From Vanilla planifolia (lineage: Eukaryota > Streptophyta > Magnoliopsida > Asparagales > Orchidaceae): 64,000 nt of DNA. The DNA is taken from NCBI GenBank assembly GCA_023846275.1, contig JAIUJO010000231.1:557001-621000 (forward strand), in the 5' to 3' direction. The notes beneath the pieces are model-generated. The model was not told where the DNA came from, did not search any database, and was given only the letters and a program-made list of their open reading frames with translations. Position 1 is the first letter of the stretch. Every line of letters begins with the position of its first letter. Positions 10,726 to 25,685 of this stretch are shown here, piece after piece. Made by a program: the position numbers and the translations under genes.

Positions 10726-13700
10726 CTAGTATATTGCATACTAGAATACCATGGTGATCAAGCTTTAGATTGTCGATTGTTAATTACTTTATTAACAAAA
10801 AAGTCTTATAAAATATTCCAATATAAAAATAAATTAAATATAAAAAAATTTATATTTAATTTGATAGGCCTTACTGTAGTGAGTCCAATGACATTCATTT
10901 TGTCTAGATTGGATTTATTTTTGCAATAATTGGGAAAGAAAAAAATGCAAATATGCTTAAAATTAATGTAATTTAAATTACACACAAAATGAATTTTAAA
11001 GTTGCACTATAATATAGCCAAATCAATGCTAAAAATAATTGAATAAATGACATAAATTTTATAGAGAAGTTGTATTCCAGGGTACTAAATATAAAAAATT
11101 TAATATTAATTAAAGTAGTTCAATATATCCAGATCAAAATGATGTCATGGTCACAAGAAAAGAGAATTAGAGTTTCACAATAATATGACAAAATAAAAAT
11201 AAAACATTTGACAAAATAACAAAAAATTTAATGTGAAAGTTACATTCCAACAGGTAGAGGAGATCGAGTTTAACATCCATGATCATCAAATACTATACGA
11301 GTAAAAATGTTCAAGAAAAAATTTCAAAGAACTACAAAATTAAATTTTTTAAAATGGAATCATGCATCTTTAATGAGAAAGAATTTGACAGGATAAGCCA
11401 AATAACATTTTTTCAATTACTACAAATTACTATAATAAAAGCCATAAATAAAAATAAATTGTAACTTTTAATATTAAGTAAGTTTATCTAAATTTTATAA
11501 TGTGATAAATTAGAGAAAACTAATATTACAAAATTAATGTGATGTAGTTGCAAAAAAATATGAAATTTAGAGTTTCATAGCAATATATGTCCAAATCCAA
11601 ACATAAAGTTTGAAGAAATAAAACAAATTATTCGAGATAATTATTTTTCATGCTATTAAAGAGATCATGTGTAGCATTTTGGATCACCAAATTAGTTACA
11701 AAGAGAAATGCCTCATAAATTAAGCCAAAACCATTAAAAATAAAATATTTAAATGTAATAAAAATTAATATTTAATTAGAAGGAGCTAATTGAGATTAGT
11801 TAGATGAAGTGCATTTTGTCTTTATCAAGCTTCCTTAGGAAGTTCTATGAATTAACAATAACATAAACATAAATGATAGTGAAATGTTATTTTAATTTTA
11901 AGAAGATATATATTGATGCTAAAATTAGTCAAATTATGGCAATATTATATAAGTAAAACAAAGGAAAATAAAAGTTGTACGATTGGAGATTTAGAGTTAC
12001 ATAGCAATATAATCTAATCAAAGTGAAATAATTAAAGAAATGAGTTAAATTATAATGGAATGTTCCATTCAAAGACAATAAGGCCACGAGGTTAGACACC
12101 ATCAATCATAAAATTAGATGTGAATCAAAACGTAATTATTATATAAAATAATTTCAAAATGAAGATAAATATTTAATTAGGTTGAGCTCATCATGGAAAG
12201 TTCAATGAGTTTTCTACCACCTCTATCAAATATCATTGAGAGTTACTACGAAAAACAAAATAAATAAACTTAAAAAATAATAAATTACTATTTTAATATT
12301 AAATAAATATATATATTAAAGCTAAAATGAGATAAATTAAACCAATATAAAATATCAAAATTGAAGTTATGTAAAGGTCACACAAGATAAATTGAATGAG
12401 AAAGTTACATTCCAATATACTATGAAGGTTGACTGCAACGTCCTCGATCATCAAATCATCTATCAATCAAAACAACTCACAATGTGTTCTAGATCCATCG
12501 AAAATAAAACATTTAAAAGCTTAAAACTTAATTTTTAATTTGATTATTTTCATACTGAGTCCAATGACATTTGTTTCATGTTCATTAGAAATTATTTGTA
12601 ATTTTTGCAAATAACCAAATTTATTAAAAATAAAAATTAAATTATTTTTTAATAATAAGTAGCTCTATGTTTAAGCTAACATAAGATAAATTGATGAAAT
12701 GTAATATATCCAAAAGAAAATGGTATAAATGTCACACAAGATGTGAGTTAAAGTTTCATAGTAATATATCCCATTCAATGAAAAAATGTGAAAAATAGGA
12801 TAAATTATATAGAAAAATTTTATTATACTATACTATGAAGATTAAGTGTAAAATCCTTGATCATAATATAATGTACAAATAGAATTTTCTCATAAAACAT
12901 GCCAACGACCTAGAAAGAAATATTTAATTTTATAGACCTCTATGAAACAATTGCAATAATTTTTGCTTCATTTTGATCAAACATTGTATGGAATTACTAT
13001 AAATCACTAAAATAAATAACCCAAAACAATAATTGATTACCATTTGAATATTATGTAAATTTATATTTAAGTTGAAATGATATAAATTGATGCACAATAA
13101 TTTAACAAAATTAAGGTCATGTAAAGGTTAAACAAGAGTAGAATTAAAGTTACATAGGATTATAATAAAATAAAAAAAATTAAAGAAATAAGTTAAAGTA
13201 CGTGAGAAAATTGCATTCTAAAAAATTAAGAAGTTTGAGTGCAATAACCTCGATCATTAAAAAAGAAACAAAAAAATCCAACACATAAATCATGGCAAAA
13301 CCCTAAAAATTAAAGTATTTAATAATATCAAAAAATAAAAATCTAAGTGGATAGTTTTCATTGAGTTGAGTTTGATGAAATTTGTTTCATCTCCTCAGAT
13401 CTCATTTCAAAATGTTTTAAATTACCAAAGTAAATAATCACAAATATAATAAATTTTTATTTTAATGTCAAGTAATTTTTTCTTAAAGCTAAAATAAGAT
13501 GAATTTATTCAATCAGATATAAGTAAACAAAATTGATTTAAAAGTCATATAGGCAGAGAATTAGTGCAACATAGAAATATAACAAAATTTGAAATATAAA
13601 TTTGGTGAAATGAAACAAATTACATATGAAATTTGCATTCAATGATACCAAGGAGATTGAGTATAACTTTCTCAATGGTTAAAAAAGGTAAAAATTGAAA

Positions 13701-16294
13701 TATCTCTTCAGGCTTGGTAAAACCATAGAAAACAAAAATATTTAAAGATATCAAATGAATATTTGAATTGAAAATGTTCATCAATATGATTGTAATGATA
13801 TTAGTTTTATTTCGATCAGGTCTTATTTCGAATTGCTACAAATAACTAATATAAAGAACCTTACAAAATAATATTTTATTATTTCAATATTAGACTAATA
13901 TATGTTTTTAAAATGAGGTAAATTGAAGTAAAATAATATAACCAAGTTAGCAAGATGTAAAAGACAAGCTAGAGTTACATTGTAATGTAATCCAATCAAT
14001 TTGAAAATTTTGAAGAAATGAGATAATGTTTTAAGAAAAGTTGTACCCTAAGATATTAAGGACATCAAGTGTATGTCCTAGTTATTCATCTAAGTTATGA
14101 ACAAAAATCTTTATAAGGAATTATAAAAATATTAAAATATGAAATAATTAAAAATAGAAAGAAGGGTAATTAATTGCATATTGGTCATTAATTCATCATA
14201 GTTGGATGTCATTTTTAATTAACATAAATTGACAAAATTAATAAAATTAAATAATATTAAGTTTCTATTTGAGTACTAAATGAATTTGTAATAAGTTTTG
14301 AAATGAGCTTAATTGAAGGAATGTAATATAACTCGACTAAAATGTTGTAAGTGTCAGAAGAAAGGAGAGCTAGAGTTTCAAACTAATGTAATCAATTCAA
14401 AAAACATATAAAAAATAAGGAGACAAGTGTGGCAAAGTTGCTTTCCAAGGTAATAAAAAGATTCAGTGTAACAACTTGAACGTGCAAAAAAATATTATAA
14501 AAAATATATAATTTGATAGAGCTTATCAAGATAAATCAAATGAGACTTGTTTCATCTCCAGGGACCACATTTGGAATTAATTTAAATTACCAATTTAAAC
14601 AAAACAAGTAATAAACAATTATCACTCCAATATTAAGTAGAGATATATCAAAGATGAAGTGAGATAAATTGATGTAATACAATATAATCACACCAAAGTG
14701 AGGTAAAGGAGTCATTGTAGGAGATTTAGAATTATATAGTAATTTTAAAATCTCAAAGAAAAACCGTTAATGAAAGGAAAAAATATTAAAGAAAATGCCA
14801 TTGCAAGATACTATGGATATCAAATGAAATTTCCTCAATTATCAAAAAATGTAACTTTGGAAATTCATTATTGTTTCAAAATAATAGAAAATAAAATATT
14901 AAAAATATAAATAAAAATTTTAATGAATAGAATAAGCTAAGATGAATCCATCAACGTTTGTTTCACTGGATAAAATCTTGTTTGCATTTACTAAAAATTA
15001 CAAAAGTAAATCAAAATAAATAATAATAAATTTTTATTTTAATTTTAAGAAAATGTATATTGACATTGAAAAAATTCAAATTTAAAACAATATAACTCAA
15101 GGAAATCAAAGTCCATTAATGTTATAAGGCGGGACCATTAGAGTTACATAATAATGTAATAAAACCAAAGAAACTAAATTGAAGAAAAGAGATGAATTTA
15201 TGGGCAAGAGGAATTCCAAATTGCTAAGGGGATTAAGGTAAACATGCTCAATCTTCAAATCTTCTAAGAATTGAAATATCTCATAAATAAGAAAAAACCT
15301 AGAAAACAAATATTTACAAAAAATATAAAACTATATATTTAATTAAACAGAGCTTGTGGACATGAGTCAAATGATGTTTGTTTCTTTATGATTAGACCTA
15401 TTTTATTGTTACTAAAAATTGTTATTATGAAAAACAAAAATTATAATAATTTAATATTTTAATATTACGTAATAATGTTTTAATGCTAAAATTAGATTAA
15501 TTTATGATAAGCAATACTGTTAAGTAAAACTAATGTAAATGTTAGATGAGAGTACATTAAATGTTATAAAGTAATACAACCAACACAAAGCAAACTATTT
15601 TAAAAAAAGAGATAAATTGTATACGAACATTATGTTCTTAGACAATAAAGAGTTCGAACGCAAAAACTTCATCCTCACATCACATGGATTTAAAATGTCT
15701 CTCAAATCATACAAAAGACATAGAAAAGAAAATATTAAAAATTATAATGATAAAATTTTAATTTAACAGTGCTTATCAGATGAGTCCAATAATATTCATT
15801 TCATCCCGATTGGACTTCTTGTAATCACTATGAATTGCCAAAATAAATAAACCTACTTAATATTAATGATGATATTAATCAAATATATATTATAATTAAT
15901 ATAAGATAAATTGAGGAAATATTAAAAATAAATTTAATATATATAAATGTCATAGGAGAGGAGAATTATAGTTTCAAAGTAGTGTAACCAAATCAAAGCA
16001 AAACATTTTGACAAATAATGGAGTTTATACAAATGAGTCAAAATGTAAGATACTAAAGAGATTGACTTTACATTCTCGATTGTCGAATAACGTACGAATC
16101 AAAATGTTAAAAAAATACTCTAAACTTAAAAAGATAAAACATTTATAAAAATAAAAAAAGAAGAATTTAATTGGATAGTTCTCATCGAGAAAAGTCAAAT
16201 CATATTTGTACAATTTCCATTAGATCTTTTTTTTAATTTACCAAAAATTAAAAAAAATGAACATAAATAATAAAAAATGTTAATGCAATATCAA

Positions 16295-16310
16295 ATATAT
16301 ATATATATAT
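16295..16310. repeat. Short (AT)n run
   Basis: An uninterrupted AT dinucleotide run sits directly before 'taaagctaaaat' of the monomer. This is the same monomer position as the long microsatellite at 17,852. Confidence 0.85.
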
Positions 16311-17848
16311 TAAAGCTAAAATAAGATACATTGAAACAAAATAAAAGTAATGTAATGCCACATTATAGGAGATTTGAAGTTAACATAAAGATAACTACCA
16401 ATCAAAGCATTAAATTTGATGAAATTAGGGAAATTACTAAAAATATTTCTTTCCATGACACTAAGATGATCAAATGCAACATCTTCCATCGTTAAATCAA
16501 ATATGAATAAAAAACTTTTGTGAAGTTTTCTGAAATAAATTAAAATTAAAAAATTTAGAAATACCAAGTTAATATTTAATTATATGTAGCTTGTCAACAC
16601 GAGTCCAATGTTGTTTATTTCACCTCAATTAAAACTTGATTAGAATTACATAGAATTTTAGAAATAAAAAAACCATACGTAATAATAGATTATTATTTTA
16701 AGATAAAGTAAATGTCTATCATGCCTAAAAGTAATTAAGTTAAAATAATGTAATATAACAAAATTAACAACTTGCAATTATCATCATGGAGGCGAATTTG
16801 GCTTACATAGCAATGTAACCAAACCAAAGTTAAGCATTTTAAGAAATAAGATAAATTATCTAAGAAAGAATGTATTTCATGATACCAAAGACATTGATTG
16901 TATCATCATTGATTATGAAAATAGGTACACATTGAAATGCCTTACAAAGAGTTAATAAATCCAAGGAAAAATAGTAAAAAATTAAAACTGAGAGTTTATT
17001 TCCATTGAACTGGTAGAGATAGTTCAACTTATGTTTTCTTACATCTCAATTGCACGTCAATTAGAATTACTGTGAATTAGCTCTTCAAATATTAATAGAT
17101 AATAATAAATAATTATTTTTAGATTTAAAAAATTTAATTTAAAGTTCAAATTATATTAATTTAAGAAATGTGTTATAACTAAATCAAAGTTATGTGAATG
17201 TCACATGAGATAAGAGTTAGTCTATGATGGTAATATATTCAAACTTGAAGTGAAAACTTTAACAAAATGATATAAATTACCTTAGAAAAGTTTCCAAAAT
17301 AGTTGAAAATTAAATATTAAAAATAAAAAAAAAATAAATTTGAAAGTGATTCTTGGGATGAGTCCTCTAATGCTTATTTCATATGAATATTTTGTTGTTC
17401 GAAAAAATAATGAATTTTAAAATATAAATAAGCACAAGCGACAACAAACTAATGTTTTTGAGCAAAAACAAATATGTTAAAGCGGAAATAAAAAAATTAA
17501 AGTAAAGTATTATAACCAAATCATTTTGATGTAAATGTCGTGTGGTGGACAATATGGAGTTACATAGTAAAATGCCCAAGTCAAAATGAAAACTTCGAAT
17601 AAATGAGATAAAATGTTTATGGAAGTTGTTTTCTAAGATATTAAGAAAATCAAGTATGAATTGAATTAACTTGGGAAATATGTAAGTACCTTAAAGTATA
17701 ACGTATTTAGAAAACATATATAAAGATAAATATTTAATTAAGATGAGTCCAATGACACTTATTTCTTCTTCAATACAATAGCTTAAATTAATTTGATTTA
17801 CTAAGAAAATAGGCTTAAATGATAATAAATAATTATATATATGTGAAT

Positions 17849-17851
<3 letters not shown>

Positions 17852-17909
<58 letters not shown>
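17852..17909. repeat. (AT)29 microsatellite inside a satellite monomer
   Basis: About 58 bp of perfect AT dinucleotide repeat, followed by 'ctatctatta'. It replaces the 'aagtaaatatatattaaagc' segment of the monomer, whose own short AT run is the likely seed. It is expected to be length-variable. Confidence 0.95.
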
Positions 17910-17911
<2 letters not shown>

Positions 17912-20900
17912 ATCTATTAAATTAGTTATATAATGTAATCAAATAGAAGTGATATAAAGCTCACACAAAATATAATTTATATTTACATAAAGATATAATA
18001 AAATAAAAGTGAAAAATTTTGTGAAATGAGAAATTTTATGATAAAGTTGCATTCCAAGATAATAAGGACATTGAGTATAATATCCTTCATCATCAAATTA
18101 GGTACAAATCTAAATGACTAGTAAAGCTTATGGAAGCCCTAGAAAATATGATAATTAAAAAATTAAAGTAAAATATTTAAATAAATAAAGGTCGTCAACA
18201 TAAGTCCAGCGACACCTATTTCATCTCGATTGAACCTCACCTTTAATAACTACGAATTAAAAAATTAAATAATAATAAATAATAATAATATAGATATTAA
18301 GGAAATATATATATTAAAATTGAAATGAGATAAATTGAAAATGTCTAATAAAAAATTGAAACAATGTAAAAGTTGCATGGGAGGAGAATTAGAGATTCAT
18401 TGAAATGTAACCAAATAAAAATGAAAATTCTAAGACTTCAAAAAGACAAAATTTAAATCCACTTTTGTTAAATCCATTATGAAACCAAATGTCTTGTAAA
18501 ACATACAAAACTATTAAAAAACATAACATTTAAATAATAAAAATACGAATATCTAATTAGATAGAGCACATAAAGATGTTTTTTAATGACTTATGTTTTG
18601 TCTTGATCAAACCACAGTCCAAAGTATTGCGAATTAGAAAGAAACTAAGCATAAGTAATAGTGAAGTATTATTTAAAGATAACTAAATATATATTAAAGT
18701 TGACATGAGATAAACTGATTCTTTACAATATAACAAATAAAAGTACTATAAGGTTGATAAGAGATGTGATTTAAAGCTACAAAGTCATATAACAAATTTA
18801 AAGAAAAATTTAAAAGAAATGGGATAAATTATTTTGGAATGTTGTATTCATAGAAACCAATGAGATTAGATGTAATATCTTTTATTGTCAAAAAAGGTTC
18901 AAATCCATATGTCATGAAAACTATATCAAAATTCTTAAAAGATAAAAAGAAATGAACAAATAATAATAAATAATAATTGGGTAGAGTTATTTAAAAAGAG
19001 TCCAACAATATTTCTTTTAACTTTATCGAGCCTCATTTGGAATTACTTCAATTTACTAAAATTGGTAAGGATAAATAGTAATAATAATAATTTAAAATAA
19101 ATATATATTATAATAGAAATGAGAAAATTAGAAACAACATCTTGCAAACAAATTATATACATTTCAAGGAAACATGGGAACAGAATTAGAATTTCATTGT
19201 AATATGACATAATCCAATAAAAAATTTTAATAAAATAACATAATTTGTACTAAAAAGTTACACTCAAAGATAATAAAGAGATTGAGTATAATATTCTTGA
19301 TCATCAAATTATATATGATTCAAAACACCTCGTAAAGCCTACTAAAACTAAATTAAACAAAATATTTTAAAAAATTAAAATGAATATTTAATTTAATAGA
19401 GCTCATTGAGGTGATTTTTAATAATATTTTTTGAACTCAATTAGACCTCATTAAGAGTTATTATGAATCACAAAAAAAATCATTGATATTATTAAATTAC
19501 TTTTTAAACATTACATAAATATGCATTTAAGATATAAGAGACAAGTTAAAATGTAACACAATCAAGTCAAAGTGATGTCGAGATCACACTAAGAGATTTA
19601 AGATATTTATAATAATATAATTAAATTAAAGCGACAAATTTGGAGAAATGAGAAAAATGTTTTAGAAAAGTCAATTTCCAAGACATAAGGAAGATTGACT
19701 ATAACATTCTTGTTCATCAAATTTGTCACTATTTAAAATATCTTTTAAATATTGCAAAGACTAATAAAAAATAAAGTATTTAAAAATATTAAGATTGATA
19801 TGAACATAGAGCACATTGAGACGAGTTCAGCAATGTATCTAAGTAAATAGACATTATAGTAATAAATTAATTATTTAATATTTATCATATGCATATCAAA
19901 AAACAATTAAGTTAAATTATAAAAATGTAATATTACCAAATAAAAGACACATAAAGGTTACATCAGATGGGAATTAGAATTATATCATAATTTAACAGAA
20001 TTAATGAAATAAAATTGAAGAAATGTAAAAAATTGAATGGTAAGTTGAAGTTTAAGATAATAAAGAAATCAAGAGTAACATGTTCGATTGAAAAATCATA
20101 TACAAACTAAAATATCTTGTAAAAGATTACTAAACTCTAAAAAAGGTATTTAAAATATATAAAAATTTGTATTATGTTGGACAATGCTCATCAAAGTAAA
20201 TAGACATAAAAAAACAAATTATTACATTTACATTTTAAAAATTTATAATAATGTTGGAATTAGATAAAGTGCGGCAATTTAGTACAACTAAATCAAATAA
20301 AAAAAAGTTACACAAGAGGGCAATTAGTAATATATCTTAATATAACTTAATCAAAATAAAAAATTTCAAAATAAAATAAATTTTGTTGGCAAGTTGTACT
20401 CCAAGATGTTAGAGATGTTAATGTAACATACCCAATGGTTAAATCTTGTATGAAACTAAAAGCCATGCCAAGCATCTCAAACCTTAGGAAAAAATATTTA
20501 AAAATAAATAATAAAAATTTAAATATATAGGGTTTATCAAGACGAGTATAATGAAATATGATGCAAGCCTTGTTTGGAATTATAATAAATTACCAATACA
20601 AATAAGCATAACTAATAATAAATTATTGATTTAATTTTAATAAAAGAAATATTAACTTATATTTAGGAAAAAATGAAAGGAAATAATATAAAAAATAACT
20701 ATGAAGTAAACTGTACATGATTATAGATTTGGAGTTACATAGTACTATGAACTAATTATAGAAAAATATTTAAAGGAATAATATAAATTGTCTTGAAAAG
20801 TTTTATCTAAAAATATTGAGGAGATAAAGTGCAGCAAACCTAAACATAAAATAAATATGAAGAAAAATATCTAATAAACAATTCAATTATCTTTGAAAAT

Positions 20901-23900
20901 GAAATCTTTAAAAATAAAAATATGAATAAGTAGTTCAATAAAGCTCATTGAGATGAGCCCAACAACATTTATTTCATTTTGATCAGACCTCATTGGAAAC
21001 TAGTATGAATTATAGATAAAACTAGGCATACATAATTATAAATTATTATTTTTATAAATTAAATGTATTTATTAAAGTTGAAGCAAGTTAAATTAAAGAA
21101 ATATATTACAACTAAATTGAAGTTATGCAAACATTATAAGAAAGGTGATTTAATGTTACATTATTATATGATATAATCAAAATAAAAACCTTAAAAAATA
21201 AAAAATGTTGTACTTGAATGTTGCATTCCAACATTCCAAAGATAATGTGCGAAATATCCTCTATCATGAAATTAAGTAAGAACTAAAATGCCTAACAAAA
21301 CATGAAAAAAATTAAAAATTTGCAAAATAGAAAAATAAATTTTTGATTCATCAGAGCTCATTGAGACTAGTTCTTCAAAGTTTCTTTTTTCTCTGTTGGA
21401 CCTCATTCAAATATATTATAAATTACAAAATTAAAAAGAATTAAAAATAAATTATTTATTTGTTTAATATTAACGAAATATATGGTAAGGTATAAATGAA
21501 ATAAACTGGAGCATTATTAAATAATAAAGCTAAAGCAATATAAGGGCCACATGAGAGGAGCATTAGAATTTGATATTAAGATCGGAAAATTAAAATGAGA
21601 CTTCTAAAAAAAATTCAATAAGTTGTATAAGAAAGATTTGTTACATAACACCAAATGGAAAACATTTAGTATCCTTCATTGACAAAACATTTATGAATCA
21701 AAGTATGTCTTAAAGATAATCAAAACCATAGAAAATAATGTTTTGAAAATATAATAAGAAGAATGTTCACCTGAATAATGCTGACAAAGAGCACTATAAT
21801 GACATCTATTTTATCTTAATTGGGCCTCATTCAAAAGTATTATAATTTATAAAAGCAACTAAGCCTAAAAAATAAAAATGATTATTTCAATATTAAGTAA
21901 ATTTATAAAATAAATCTAAACTTGGATAAGTTGAAGAAATGTAACATAAAAAACAAAATGATGTAAACTTGACATGAGAGAAGATTTAGAGTTACATAGT
22001 AAAATAACCAAATTAATTCAAAATATTTAAGAAATTGAGATAAAATTTCTTACAAATTGCTTTCGAAGGTATTAAGAGATCAGATCTAACATCCTTAATA
22101 ATAAATCATGTGTAAATTAAAATGTCACTTTAGATATCAAAAACTCCATTAAGCAAATATTTAAGAGACATAAAAATAAGTATTTAATTAGATAGACAAC
22201 ATCAAGAGAAGTATAATAACATTTATTTCTTCTTTTGCAGACCTCATTTGGAGTTACTATAAATTACTAAATTTAAAAAAATATAAATAATAAAAATTGA
22301 TCATGTTAAAGTTAATGAAATATATACTAAAACAAAAATAGGATAAATTAAGGCAATGTAACATAATCAAATCGATGCATGTAAAGGTTACACAAGATGA
22401 GAATCAAACTTTAATAGTAACAAGACGAAATCAAAACAAAATATTTAGTGAAATGTCAAATTTTGTAGAATAGTGGCATTACAACATAGTAAAGAAATTA
22501 AATAAAACATCCTTCATCATCAAATAAGGTATGAATAGATCTAATAAATCATGTGTAAACCATTAAAATAAAATATTTAAAAATATAAAAAATCAAGATT
22601 TTCTTTGATAGAGGTCAATTAGACTTGACAAAAAGCATTTATTTCATATTGATTGACTTTCATTTGGAAGTACAAAAAAATTTATAAAATAAATAGCCGT
22701 AAATAAAAATAAATGATTACTATAACATTATGAAAATATATATTAAAGGTAAAAATGATAATTCATGTAATTAAATATAACCATATCATTGCAATATAAA
22801 TGTCACTTGAAAGGAGAATTTGATTTACATTCTAACATAACAAAATCAATTCAAAACATTCGATGAAATAAGATAAAATTTATAGTAAAGTTGATTCATA
22901 TCTTTTGAGGATCAAATTAGGTACAAATCAAAATATATCTTAAAAGATGCTAAAACTGAGAAAATTATAATGTTAAAATAATAAAAAAAAGAATATTTAA
23001 TTAGATAATGCTCATGGGGTCATGTCTAATGGTATTTATTTCATCTTTATTAGACCTCATTTGGAATTACTATGAATTGAAATAATAAATAAGCATAAAT
23101 GATATTTGTTTACTATTTTAATATTATTTTAATAACAAAGTTGAAATGAGATAAAGTTAAGCAAAGTAACCAAATCAAAGTGATGTTAAAGTGATAGGAG
23201 AAGAGCATTAAAGTTTCTAACGAAGATAACCAAATAAAAAAATTTAAGTGATGAGATAAGTTTTGTGAGAAAGTAACATTACAAGATGCTAAAATAACCA
23301 TATGTAACTTAATTATAAAATAAGGGATGAATTGAAATATCATGTATAATGCATAAAAAACAAGAAATATAAAATATTTTAAAAAGTAAAATTGAATATT
23401 TAAATGGATTGACCTCATTTGGAATTACTACAAATTAAAATGGTAAATAAACATAAATAATAATTATTATTATTTTTAATATTATTTAAAAATATATGAA
23501 ATGCAAAATAAAATAAATTTAAGCATTGTAATATCAGCAAATTTAAGTGATACGAAGGTTAAACAAGAAGAGAATTCTGGGAAAAAAAATTTTAAGAAAC
23601 GAGGTGAATTTTATTGGATTGTTACATTCAAAGATCCTAAGGGTATCAAGTAGAAAATCCTCTTTCGTCTGATTTAGCTAATTTAAATGTTTCACAAAGC
23701 ATTCAAAAACTATAGAAATTAGAATATTAAAAACTTTAAAATATATATATTTGGATATAACCCTTCAGAAAAAGTCAAATGATGTTTATTTCGTTTCCAT
23801 CAAAACTCATTTAAAATTTCTATGAATGAAAAAATAAATAACTATAAATAATAATAAATTTTAATTTTGATATTAATTTAATACATTATAACGTTAAAGT

Positions 23901-25654
23901 AAGAAAATTTGTAGTAATGTAATATATCTAAATTAAAGCTACGTAATGTTCATGTAAAAGGCCAATCATTATCTCACTATAATATAACCAAATGAAAGAA
24001 AAAAATTTTTAGAAATGTGATAAATTATATCAAAAATTATCATTTCATCATACAAAGTTGGTGAAATTTAACATCCTCCATAATCAAATTAGGAAAGAAA
24101 AGTTTTGTAAAATGTGACAAAAATCTTAAAAAATAAAATATAAAGAATAAAAGATAACTATTAGTGGAGCTCATTAAGGAAAGTTCAATGGCAATTATTC
24201 TATATCAATTGTGCCTTATTTGAACTAACTAAAAAATTCCATAGTAAATAAGCATAAATAATGTTAACTTATTATAGCATTTTTAGTAAATATATAAGAA
24301 AATTGGAATGAGATTTGTGGTTTAATAAATCCAAAAAAAATTGATGTAATGATCAAAAGTGAAAAGAATTAGAGTTTCATTGCAATGTGACTAATCAAAA
24401 TGAAAAATTTGATGAAATAAAAAATTATGGGGAAGTTGCATTCCAAGCAATTGAGTACTTTGAGTAGATTGAGATAAGTCCAATGATCTCTATTTTGCAT
24501 AATCAAGCCACATTTTAAATAACTATGAATTACAAAAAATAGAAAAGAATAAATAACATTAAAATGTTATTTTTTGGTTTCGAAAAAAATTATTTTAGTC
24601 TTCAAATAAGGGAAATTGAAGAAGAATGATACGAAAAAATTAGTTTATGCAATCATCTAATGATAACAAATTTAGAGTTACATAATAGTATAATAAAATC
24701 AAAGAGTAAAGTTTAAAAAATTAGTTAATTACTTGAAAAGTTGTATTCCAATATATTAAGTAGATCGCATGAAGTACTTTGGACTAGTAAGTCGATAAAT
24801 GTCTCATACAAAACACTAGAAAAAATATTAAAATTTATGTTTACTTATGAAGAGCTTGTTAAGATGAGAAATTATTAAAACATAAGAAATTATTCATTCA
24901 AAATCAAGTAAATATATATATTAATGCTGAAACCAATTAATTTGATGCTATTTGACATAACAAAAGCAAAAAAATTTTAAGGTCACACAAGAAGAGTTTT
25001 AGAGTTACATAGAAATAGAAAAAATTTAAACAAGAAAATTTAAAGATAAATTCTATTGGAAAGCTGCATTACAAGATACTAAGGTGAACGAGTGAAAAAT
25101 AATAGATCAAGAAATCACGCATGAATCAAGGTGCCTAAAAAGTGTAAAAGACATAAAAATAAAAAATGTAAAAAATATAAGTTGTAACTTTAATTTGATA
25201 AAACTAATCTAAGCAAATGTTATGACTTTTTTGTAATCTCTATTAGACATCATTCAAAATTACAATGAATTATAAAAAAAATTGATCATAATTATTAATA
25301 ACTTATTCTTCTAATATTAACTACATACATAATAAAACTAAAATGAGATAAATTGAAGCTGTGGAATATAATTGAACCAATATGATGTAAAGGTCACAGA
25401 AGAGAAGAATAAGAGTTTCATGACAGTTTATCTATTCAAAGAGAAAACTTTTAGAAAATGTGATTAATAGCATGAGAAAATTACACTCTAATATACTAAG
25501 GAGATCGAGTATAGCTTCGTTGATCATCGATTTAGGAATGACTAGAAATGTCTCATAAAGTGTGCCAATTCTACGAAAAATAAAAAATTAAAATATACTA
25601 ATAAATATTTAGCTTCATAATGCTCCTCAAGATGAGTACAATAGTTCTTGCTAT

Positions 25655-25685
25655 GATTTAGTTTTAGTATTCCAACCCTACATGT
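25655..25685. other. Left junction of the inverted satellite block
   Basis: Up to about 25,645 the monomer reads in the direct orientation ('caagatgagtacaatag'). From about 25,690 the reverse complement is read ('ataactttcattttgttata', matching the paired 'ataaccaaatc' boxes in reverse). The roughly 30-40 bases between, near 'ccaaccctacatg', match neither orientation clearly. The breakpoint is placed here by eye, to within about 30 bases. Confidence 0.75.

Larger units (their letters stand above)
9330..25655 (+). repeat. Satellite block 2, direct orientation, ~40 monomers
   Basis: Tandem monomers of about 400 bp. The box 'gatgagtccaatga' and its decayed forms recur at about 10,880, 12,556, 13,366, 15,365, 15,780, 17,362, 18,997, 20,955 and 25,630. 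Over 10,880-25,630 I count 38 occurrences, a mean spacing near 400. Single spacings run from about 300 to 515, because some units have internal deletions (for example near 11,085, 23,420 and 24,440). Monomers are visibly diverged, so the array is old and poorly homogenised. Open frames up to about 100 codons (for example 23,113-23,418 on the - strand) are reading frames of the monomer and not genes. Block 2 overlaps duplication copy B at its left end. Confidence 0.93.
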